64,000 nt of DNA, from positions 1 through 64,000 of the forward strand of contig JAJDYI010000086.1 of the NCBI GenBank assembly GCA_022825235.1, given 5' to 3'. The translations under genes and the position numbers were made by a program. Below are positions 1-6,140 of this stretch, one piece after another. This DNA is from Alphaproteobacteria bacterium (GTDB lineage Bacteria > Pseudomonadota > Alphaproteobacteria > TMED109). Below the pieces are notes generated by a model that saw only the letters and a program-made list of their open reading frames with translations, had not been told where the DNA came from and made no database searches. Position 1 is the stretch's first letter. Each line of letters begins with the position of its first letter.

Positions 1-368
1 CTATGATACCGATATAATCGCCATTGTCAATATACCATCCGCTATCTACATGGCTACAGTCATCCGCGCGAATGGCCACGCAAACCCCGCCAGCACAAGC
101 ACTTGGCTCGATCATCCGGTGGCAATCAGGGGGAACTTCAGTCTAGGCTTCGTGGTGGTTCGTGCGGTTCTCACCCGACGAGCAGATGTCCGGAAGTCAC
201 GTCCAGGCGTTTGGTGGGGCTAGGCCTCCCGGTAGCGGACCAACCGCAGGTTTCCGCCATCGTCCCTTGCAATGATGGCGTGCCGGCCGGACGTGCGTTC
301 AGGACTGCGGTGCTCCGGCTTGCTCCTGCGCACCGAGAAGGAGGCGTTTCCTGATGCCGGGCGCTGCG
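1..368. other. No gene recognised
   Basis: Short open frames exist on both strands, as expected at high GC, but none has a recognisable family or a convincing start. The first 60 bases are more AT-rich than the rest. The window edge may cut a gene. Confidence 0.4.
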
Positions 369-647
369 CTAGTCGATGTCTGGTACCACTGCCTCGAGAC
401 CTCCGGTATCGGCGGAAGTGCTTTCAAGGTGGCTGGCGACGTCCCGCAGGATGCCGGCGAGTGCATGCTGCGCCTGGTCGTCGTCGGATCCGGCCGGGAG
501 ATAGACGGTGACCGCCAGCAGGCCCGGGGTTCGCCTGCCATCCCCCGACTTCGTGGATCCTGAAATCAGAACGTCATACTTGTCTGTCGGGTGTCCAGTA
601 TCGGATTGGCACTGAACATCGACGTACCCGATCTCGAATTCGTGCAT
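369..647 (-). CDS. Small hypothetical protein, 92 aa
   Basis: I do not recognise the family. The product is a small acidic soluble protein that starts MHEFEIGYVDVQC, with no signal peptide, membrane segment or known motif. Its composition is balanced, with many Asp, Ser and Thr, unlike the Arg-rich shadows in the other frames, which supports real coding. The ATG lies just below a stretch with the purine-rich sequence GGAGGG on the same strand, a good ribosome binding site. It lies at the edge of a toxin-antitoxin-rich segment, so it could be a small accessory-island gene. No function is proposed. Confidence 0.6.
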   Translation of the reverse strand: MHEFEIGYVDVQCQSDTGHPTDKYDVLISGSTKSGDGRRTPGLLAVTVYLPAGSDDDQAQHALAGILRDVASHLESTSADTGGLEAVVPDID

Positions 648-1282
648 ACCGACCCTCCCTCCGTTTGATCTGGCACCCTAGCACGATGAGGGCCAGCATC
701 ACCTATCGAACGTAGTATCGCGATCTGAGAGGACGCAGGTGGCTGCGCACCTGCGATGAAGTATCGGCGGCGGGTTGCTACGTATCAAGAATCCCGCGAT
801 CGCGATCATGGCGTCACCGGTGACGATCGTTTGTGCCCGCGGTGCAGCCCGAGCGCGCTGGCGCGCACATGCGGTCCGAAATGTCAGCGCTGCCAGGGTG
901 TTGACGAATTGCGAGAGCGTTGCACGTCAGGCCAGGATCGGTGATAGGTCGGATCGGGATTGCGTCTTTTTTGCGCCCGGCGAGCGGAACCGCCAAAGCG
1001 CGCGCAAACATACCGGCACTGGGGGATGCCTTGGCGCTTACAACCTGAGGACCGGCACTCGCTGCCGGGTATTCGCCGTACGTCCTCGAAGCGAGGCCTC
1101 GTAAATCCGGGTGTCGCCTTGCCTCGCAAACGCAGGTGCCGTTCGGCACGTTTCACGGTCGAACACAGGCTGCGCGAACATCGCAGGAAGCTTCGGCTTC
1201 ACGGTGGCGGCCCGGCAGCGTTCAGTCCGCCCGCTCCGCATGTTCGCAACAGCACGCACGGACAGACGGATCGAGTAAAGAC
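648..1282. other. Gene-poor stretch, possible decayed sequence
   Basis: Several overlapping frames are open, but all are Arg/Ala/Cys-rich and match no family I recognise. With decayed toxin-antitoxin genes immediately to the right, this is probably relic DNA. I see no tRNA or clear repeat in it. Confidence 0.4.
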
Positions 1283-1576
1283 TCAAGCGGCTCTAGCGAG
1301 CCGCTTCACGCTCTTCTTGATGGCGGATCCGTTGTCCCGATTGGCAACCTCAAGCTCGAATTGGGACTGGAGATTGAGCCAGAACGACCCGGATACGCCG
1401 AAGGCCCGCTCGAGTCTGAGTGCGGCATCAGCCGTGATTCCGCGCCGGCCGCGCACGATGTCGCTTATGCGGTTCTGTGGAATGCCGAGTGCCTTCGACC
1501 AGCCGTTGGCGCTGAGTTCGTACGGCTCCATGAAGTCCTCGCGGAGGGTCACGCCCGGGTGTATGGGTCCGATCAT
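1283..1576 (-). CDS. HigA-family antitoxin (orphan, partner decayed)
   Basis: This 97-aa XRE helix-turn-helix protein has the typical HigA start MIGPIHPGVTLREDF. The HTH spans roughly residues 22-65 (LSANGWSKALGIP, then RISDIVRGRRGITADAALRLERAFG). HigA proteins bind and neutralise a RelE-fold HigB mRNA interferase and repress their own operon. Here the expected upstream higB survives only as a C-terminal scrap whose stop codon overlaps this ATG (TGA/ATG). The antitoxin is intact in length and may persist as an orphan or neutralise a related toxin. The neighbouring higBA pair is in the same orientation about 95 bp upstream. Confidence 0.85.
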   Translation of the reverse strand: MIGPIHPGVTLREDFMEPYELSANGWSKALGIPQNRISDIVRGRRGITADAALRLERAFGVSGSFWLNLQSQFELEVANRDNGSAIKKSVKRLARAA

Positions 1577-1650
1577 CGGTGATAGTCCGTTATCTCTACG
1601 TTGGTGGGGCTGACCGCTCGAACACGGTGCTGTACAGCTTCACGGCGCGT
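1573..1650 (-). pseudogene. C-terminal remnant of a HigB toxin
   Basis: Read on the minus strand, the frame ending at the TGA of 1573-1575 gives a tail ending VEITDYHR. This closely resembles the conserved HigB C-terminus (compare LNLEDYH in the intact higB next door). The stop overlaps the ATG of the HigA gene by two bases, the usual higB-higA junction. Upstream of roughly SPTN the frame loses similarity and runs into the end of the neighbouring antitoxin gene. The first three quarters of this toxin have therefore been deleted, probably by recombination between adjacent modules. The left limit given is approximate. Confidence 0.6.
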
Positions 1651-1670
1651 CAGCGTCGAAGTCCCGGTTG

Positions 1671-1976
1671 TCACGCTGGCCGGTAGCGTTCGACCGCGAC
1701 TTCGTCCGCCCGCGCCCGCATCCGGGCAGCGTCGTGCCAGGCCTGCATCCGCAGGAGCAGGTCCATACTGACATCGAATGCTTTCTCGATACGCAGGGCC
1801 ATTTCCGGGGACAGCGCGGCGCTGCCATTCAGCAGGGCGGACAATGTCGCCCGGCGCACATCGAGGACCTCTGCTGCCTGTGTCACGTTAAGGCCTAGTG
1901 GCTCGATTACCTCCGAGCGGAGGAAGGCGCCGGGATGCGTCGGCGTCATGGTCACCTTGATGCCTTCAGTCTCCAT
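1671..1976 (-). CDS. higA: HigA antitoxin
   Basis: This is a 101-aa XRE-family antitoxin. It carries the motif TPTHPGAFLRSEVIEPLG, then an HTH at about residues 30-72 (NVTQAAEVLDVRRATLSALLNG) and a dimerisation helix with LSPEMALRIEKAF. It is predicted to neutralise the HigB toxin encoded directly upstream and to repress the operon. Its ATG shares one base with the end of the toxin gene, so the two are translationally coupled. Length and motif order are normal for HigA. Confidence 0.92.
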   Translation of the reverse strand: METEGIKVTMTPTHPGAFLRSEVIEPLGLNVTQAAEVLDVRRATLSALLNGSAALSPEMALRIEKAFDVSMDLLLRMQAWHDAARMRARADEVAVERYRPA

Positions 1977-2266
1977 CAGTGGTAATCCTCCAGGTTCAGG
2001 CGCGTGATCGAGCCATCCTCCTCCTCGAAGGTGATCCGCCAGTTGCCCGAAGCGGCCACGCTCCAGACCCGCCGGCGCTCGCCCGACAGGCGATGTACGC
2101 GCCAGCCGGGTGGTGCGTCGGTGATGAAACTGTCCATGCGGTCGGCCAGGACCAGCGCGGTCAGGATGCTGCGTACCCTCTCCGCCAGGTCCGGCCGCAG
2201 GAAGCGGGGATCGTCGTCTTGCAGCAACCGACGTAATCCCCGGTGGCGGACGGAGCGAATGAGCAC
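1976..2266 (-). CDS. higB: HigB toxin (RelE-fold mRNA interferase)
   Basis: The 96-aa product belongs to the HigB/RelE family of ribosome-dependent endoribonucleases. Recognisable motifs are GLRRLLQDDDPRFL near the N-terminus, the central PPGWRVHRLSGERR and WSVAASGNWRITFEEEDG, and the C-terminal LNLEDYH. The gene precedes and overlaps higA by one base, the diagnostic order for this type II module (toxin first). Nothing looks missing, so the pair is likely functional. Confidence 0.92.
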   Translation of the reverse strand: MLIRSVRHRGLRRLLQDDDPRFLRPDLAERVRSILTALVLADRMDSFITDAPPGWRVHRLSGERRRVWSVAASGNWRITFEEEDGSITRLNLEDYH

Positions 2267-2284
2267 GGATTAGATGTACGGTAA

Positions 2285-2524
2285 TACCGTTCGGATGGCA
2301 AGGAACCCGGCCCGGCGGCGTCTATTGCCAAGGCGTTGGGCGATATCGCACCCGCCAAGGGCATGTCACGGGTCACGTGCGACGCAGGACTGCCCCAGGA
2401 AAACTTGTACAAGGCCTTTTCGGGAGAGCGCAATCTGACCCCGGATACGATTCTCCGGGCCGTCGACTCTCTGGGGCTGAAGCTACGCGCGGAAGTGCTG
2501 ACGGGAACGCTCGACAGTTTCTGA
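2285..2524 (+). pseudogene. Addiction-module antidote protein (5'-truncated)
   Basis: The plus-strand frame shows the core of the HigA-like addiction module antidote family: ALGDIAPAKGMSRVT, then GLPQENLYKAFSGERN and TILRAVDSLGLKLRAEV. In the family about 25-30 residues (a YL-rich helix) precede ALGDIA. Here an in-frame TAA at 2282-2284 interrupts that part, leaving YRSDGKEPGPAASIAK before the core. Only a TTG (2336) could start translation downstream, which would remove the N-terminal helix. It lacks an adjacent RelE-type toxin, so it is probably a relic. Confidence 0.6.
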
Positions 2525-2891
2525 AATTGGCGCCTGGTGCCACGGAGGGCGTTGAAGCTTACACATAAGATATTGTTAGAATTTATTGTATCGTGATATC
2601 GCCTGTCGTTTTACCCACAATCATTCCCACATATATTTCGCTTCCAGGGCTGCACGATGGCGCCGCCGCCGACGTGTCGGAAAGGGCGCCGCGAAGGAAG
2701 TTTCGCATCGGTAACACCATTAGCTGATGAGGTCGGAGCAGCGCGCCGCTTTCCGCTCAGGAGTAGGTCGATTTTGGGAATTTGCCCGATAGTGTCCGCG
2801 TCTCGGGGTGATTGCAGCCGGAGGACGGCCGGTGACAGGTCCAGGTTGCAAATTCGAAGGCATTGGGCGGAGTCGATAGTAGCGATAGGCC
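2525..2891. other. Intergenic stretch with AT-rich core
   Basis: I see no credible gene here. The part around 2560-2640 is clearly more AT-rich than its surroundings (TAAGATATTGTTAGAATTT), which may mark a promoter or an old insertion junction. Short open frames on both strands have no recognisable similarity. Confidence 0.4.
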
Positions 2892-3458
2892 TCAAGAAGC
2901 GGCGACAGGCGGTTGAGTGGCACGGGACCCAACGAGGTCACGGAGGCTGACGGGGGCCGAGGGTTCGAGGAGTCGTCGGTCGTGCCGGAGTTCGAGAGCC
3001 GCGTTGTACATGGCGGCAAGTTGCTCGTCTGCGCCCCCGGGGAACTCGCCCCGATACGCGCTGAACCAGCTTGCGACTTCGGACCAGCGCCACAGTCGGT
3101 ATCGACTGCGGGGGTCGGTGACTGGTTTCGGAAAGTTCCCAGGTCCGCGCGCACCGCTGACGAGAAGGCGTACGCTTTCGCGCGTCCGGTCGACGCGGGC
3201 CGCAATATCCGCCAGGGACGCCAGCCCAGCGTCCGCAATGCGGATGACTTCGACGCCCTCCAGCTTCTCTAGGTCATCGACGGCCGACAGGATGGCGTCA
3301 TCCAGCGCCCCGGCTTCGCGATCGAAATCGACGTACTGAACCCCGTCGCTGGAGCCGACCGTCGCGTCGTCACAACCGGCCTCGAACAGCCGGTCGATCA
3401 TGGGTTGGTCCTGAAGGTCGGGACCGTCGACGATCAGGGTGAAGTGATAGGTGGACAT
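2892..3458 (-). CDS. HTH-containing hypothetical protein, 188 aa
   Basis: The product begins MSTYHFTLIVDGPDL and contains a compact alpha/beta N-terminal half (residues 1-75, with CDDATVGSSDGVQYVDFDRE). A helix-turn-helix-like segment follows at about 80-105 (LASLADIAARVDRTRESVR, then LLVSGARGPG). The C-terminal part has RLWRWSEVASWF, which resembles wing or winged-helix contacts in small MerR/AlpA-like DNA-binding proteins. I believe this matches a family of uncharacterised actinobacterial and proteobacterial proteins, but I cannot name it. No signal peptide or membrane segment is seen. Among toxin-antitoxin genes it may be a regulator or an antitoxin. Its DNA-binding role is an inference from the HTH pattern. 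Confidence 0.75.
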   Translation of the reverse strand: MSTYHFTLIVDGPDLQDQPMIDRLFEAGCDDATVGSSDGVQYVDFDREAGALDDAILSAVDDLEKLEGVEVIRIADAGLASLADIAARVDRTRESVRLLVSGARGPGNFPKPVTDPRSRYRLWRWSEVASWFSAYRGEFPGGADEQLAAMYNAALELRHDRRLLEPSAPVSLRDLVGSRATQPPVAAS

Positions 3459-3750
3459 GTCGCTGTGCTCCTCTTCGTCAGCCCTCCCGATGAGGACACT
3501 GCGCGATGAAGCGCCTCAATTGCTTGGCATGGTTGCCGGAGTTTCGCGGCGTGGACCAGATGGACACCCGGCATTCGGAGGCTTCGCCGGCCGCGCCGCA
3601 TCGCATGACGCCCCATCGGTGACCGGATCGCGTCGCTTCGCTCCGGGTTGGCCGGCATGCCTGGACCCAGTGATTACTTTACCGAGAATCGGTGGCTACG
3701 TTGGATGATGATCGCCGGCTACGTTGGTGAAAATCGGCACTCATTCCGCT
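3459..3750. other. Intergenic with short direct repeats
   Basis: No gene is recognised. The 11-mer GGCTACGTTGG occurs at 3694-3704 and again at 3717-3727, flanked by similar ATCGG/AATCGG words. This might be the end of a lost insertion element. On the minus strand a frame containing HAKQLRRFIAQCPH is open but unassignable. Confidence 0.35.
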
Positions 3751-3948
3751 CTACTGTGACTTCGGAGAGTCAGTCATCTCTTCACGAATACGCCGCGCTG
3801 GATAACACACATGGTTGCGTTTGGAGGCCTCCTGCTTCATTCGAATGTCCTGGAACATCCTTCCCACGTCGTGGTCGAATCGGGCTGCATACTCGTCTCG
3901 AATCGCGTGCACTTCTGCAATGATTGGGTCAGGCTGTGTCGTCTGCAT
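3751..3948 (-). CDS. Small partner protein of the PIN toxin (putative antitoxin)
   Basis: This 65-aa acidic/basic helical protein starts MQTTQPDPIIAEVHAIRDEY, with later motifs GRMFQDIR and YPARRI. It overlaps the 3' end of the PIN-domain gene by 20 bp and follows it in the same orientation, so the two are translationally coupled. Small proteins of the type DPIIAEVHAIRDE commonly accompany this class of VapC-like PIN genes. I infer that it is the cognate antitoxin, although the toxin comes first, the reverse of classical vapBC. No AbrB or RHH DNA-binding motif is obvious. Confidence 0.75.
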   Translation of the reverse strand: MQTTQPDPIIAEVHAIRDEYAARFDHDVGRMFQDIRMKQEASKRNHVCYPARRIREEMTDSPKSQ

Positions 3949-4423
3949 GATCAGCCTCCATGAGTTCGTTGGGCGTGCAGATCACTGGCGGCTCGTAACC
4001 TGCCTGCCGGCATACCAGTTCAATCCGAGAGCGCATTGCCGCATTGGCGATATGCCTGAAGTTCCAAGTTACCAGATAATCAACGCCGTTCGCGACGGCA
4101 ATTCCAATATGCGCGGCATCTGCAGCGGCTTCGCGTGGAACCGCACCGCGATCAAGCAGAAGCCGGGTTAGTTCCTCGGAATTTTCGGTGACGTCAAGCA
4201 GGGTGACGGAATCCAGCATCTCCAGTCGGGCACGGGCAGCGCGCACGTTACCCGCCCCCGATTCTGTAACCACAAGCTCGGATGCGACGAGCTCGAATCT
4301 GGCGGAGGCCGTAGACCACCATTCGCGCGTCACCTCTTGGTAGGCCGCAACAACGACGTCCCGTGATTGTCGCGCCGTCAGGTAGCTTACGACCGATGTT
4401 TCGATGTACGCGACGGGTTTCAC
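3929..4423 (-). CDS. PIN-domain toxin (VapC-like)
   Basis: This PIN-domain ribonuclease homologue is about 164 aa. The GTG at 4423 is chosen as start because the conserved motif PVAYIETSVVSYL then sits at the N-terminus, as in homologues. The longer open frame to 4591 runs into the relic of another gene. Likely acidic metal ligands are E in YIETS, E in ASELVVTE, D in EAAADAAHI and D in NGVDYLVTWNF. VapC toxins cleave tRNA or rRNA. The gene overlaps the small downstream gene by 20 bp and probably forms a type II module with it. The Asp usual in the first motif is Glu here, as in the YIETS subgroup of PIN proteins. Confidence 0.85.
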   Translation of the reverse strand: MKPVAYIETSVVSYLTARQSRDVVVAAYQEVTREWWSTASARFELVASELVVTESGAGNVRAARARLEMLDSVTLLDVTENSEELTRLLLDRGAVPREAAADAAHIGIAVANGVDYLVTWNFRHIANAAMRSRIELVCRQAGYEPPVICTPNELMEADHADDTA

Positions 4424-4465
4424 CGGACCGTCTTCACGACTCGATCGCGCCGGACCGCCCAATAT

Positions 4466-4846
4466 CCGCCCTTGTGAGCGGAAGTTCGCTGCGATCCGTC
4501 GGGCACTGTCCGCGAAGTGCCGGATTTCCTCGCCCCGGCGCGGTTGGCCTGGAACAGCATGATCCCGGTATGACGGCCATTTCCTGAGCACTTGATCGCC
4601 ACCTGGTCGGTAACTTCATACAGTAGCGGGGACGTTGCGCCCAAACATCTCTCTGTTGACGTGCAGGTCGAAGGTCGTGTTGCCGAGAGCGGGCAGCATG
4701 CCACCCATGGCGGCGCGCACTTCCGTGGTGTAGGCGCGTTCGACGGCGCAGCCTATGCCCGGCATCACCATTTCTCCCTGTGTTATCGCGGACACCGAAC
4801 GCCCAATGTTCTCACGGGCGTCCTCCGGGCGCTTCATGCGCCTCAC
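4466..4846 (-). pseudogene. Frameshifted 3' remnant of a type ISP restriction-modification gene
   Basis: On the minus strand one frame (4616-4846) reads through LPALGNTTFDLHVN and ends RNVPATV. A second frame (from about 4610 down to 4468) continues with GGDQVLRKWPSYRDHA and then IRHFADSARRIAANF. Together these match, in the right order, the C-terminal signature of type ISP restriction-modification methyltransferase/nuclease proteins: the (F)WRNVPA segment, then GGYQVLKKWLSYRE, then the RRIAA helix. At least one frameshift and loss of everything upstream show that it is a relic. The PIN toxin gene starts about 45 bp beyond its end. Confidence 0.65.
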
Positions 4847-4860
4847 TTACGGGCTCTTCG

Positions 4861-5106
4861 TCACAGCCTGGGCCGTCGCCCGGCCGTGAGTTCGAGGTAC
4901 CCACCCTTCATCAGAAACCACGCCTTCTCCGCCAGCCGCCGGAACTGCGCGCGCAGCGCGCTCTCGCGGTGGAACCCCTCGCCGGCGATCGCATCCTCGC
5001 CGTGGACCGCGGCCGCCACCCGGCGCTGCGACTTCCGCGCCGCCAATCCCGCCACGGTGAGAATCGGCAGACCGACAAGGCCGCGGTCTCGCCAGACATG
5101 GCGCAT
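4861..5106 (-). CDS. Uncertain short ORF, 81 aa
   Basis: The frame encodes MRHVWRDRGLVGLPILTVAG, followed by a helical segment with FHRESALRAQFRRLAEKAWF. It is a basic product without a recognised domain, signal peptide or clear ribosome binding site. Competing frames are open over the same bases, so coding is doubtful. It sits just downstream of the surface lipoprotein gene on the same strand. Confidence 0.25.
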   Translation of the reverse strand: MRHVWRDRGLVGLPILTVAGLAARKSQRRVAAAVHGEDAIAGEGFHRESALRAQFRRLAEKAWFLMKGGYLELTAGRRPRL

Positions 5107-5172
5107 CAGTGACCACTGTCGCCGTCACCGCCGGATTTGCCGGCCGGGACACCGGAACGCCGCGCCCGGGGT

Positions 5173-6036
5173 CTACGGCTCCCGTTTGGCCCCGAACGCG
5201 CCGATGTAGTCCGTGGTGTCGAAGACGCCCCACGCCTCGGCGTGGTCCGGCCCGTGGAAGTTGCCCTCAAGCCAGTCGCCGCCGCCGGGCGTACCGTCGG
5301 CGAAGCGCCCCGCGCTGAGCGTCATGCTGGCCCATCCCGGCGCGCCGATGGTGTGGCCGGGCACGTCGATGGCCACGGCCACGCGCGGCTGCGACAGGTC
5401 CGCGATGCTCACCCTCGCGGTGCCCCGAAGCCGCGTGAAGTCGTCGGTCTCGACCGCCTCGGCGATGCCCGTCCAGGTGGCGCTGCCCATGCCCCCGGGA
5501 TTCGTGCCGGTGGCATCGCCCGTCGCCCAAGCCGTCGCCAGCGAGAATTCGCCGCTGAACGCATCCCCGTCGATGTCTCCCGACAGGGCGCCCGCCGCGA
5601 GTGTGACGGCCGCGAAGCCGTGCTCGCCCCAGAACCCATAACTCATCGCCTCAGGGGTGGCGGTCACCGTGACGCCGGACAGGGTCTCCGTGACCTCGAA
5701 ACTGCTCGTGGTCGTTGCAGTGTCGAACCCGCCCAGCGTGCTCAGGGTCGGCTCGCCGCCTCCAGCATCGGCGAAGGCCTCGGCGAGGTCCTGCACCGTC
5801 ACCCTCGTCACCGCCTCCGCCATCGTGCCCTCGACCGTCTCCCCTCCGGCGGTCAGGGACCAGGTCGCGCGCTGCCCGGTGAAGAGCAGCGTGTCGGCGC
5901 GCTCGAGGATCCCGCCGAGCCCGGCCGCGAGCGGGCCGCCGTCGCCGGAGCCGGACGAGGAACCCCCGCCGCAGGCGCCGAGGGTCAGGACGGCCGCCGC
6001 CAGCGCCGCCGTCAGTGATAACCGGGGTGTCGTCAT
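5173..6036 (-). CDS. TbpB-like surface lipoprotein
   Basis: The 287-aa protein has a lipoprotein signal peptide (MTTPRLSLTAALAAAVLTLG followed by ACGGG, Cys at about 22) and a Gly/Ser tether. Its C-terminal half (about 140-287) is an eight-stranded-barrel-like domain rich in G, F and T. Diagnostic pieces are ATAWATGDATG, WLEGNFHGPDHAEAWGVFD and the final YIGAFGAKR. That ending is the hallmark of the transferrin-binding-protein B beta-barrel superfamily found in Slam-dependent surface lipoproteins. The ATG at 6036 is preceded by GGAGGT at good spacing. It follows the autotransporter gene on the same strand after a 104-bp gap, suggesting a surface-exposed partner. No ligand can be named, and no Slam translocator gene is present here. 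Confidence 0.85.
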   Translation of the reverse strand: MTTPRLSLTAALAAAVLTLGACGGGSSSGSGDGGPLAAGLGGILERADTLLFTGQRATWSLTAGGETVEGTMAEAVTRVTVQDLAEAFADAGGGEPTLSTLGGFDTATTTSSFEVTETLSGVTVTATPEAMSYGFWGEHGFAAVTLAAGALSGDIDGDAFSGEFSLATAWATGDATGTNPGGMGSATWTGIAEAVETDDFTRLRGTARVSIADLSQPRVAVAIDVPGHTIGAPGWASMTLSAGRFADGTPGGGDWLEGNFHGPDHAEAWGVFDTTDYIGAFGAKREP

Positions 6037-6140
6037 GGAACTTGACCTCCGAAGCCGGCCGGGCGCGCCTGCGGGCATCCCCGCCGGCCGTCCGTGCACC
6101 ATTGCGCGGCCGCGCCGCACCCGCATCGACCGCCGGGCCA

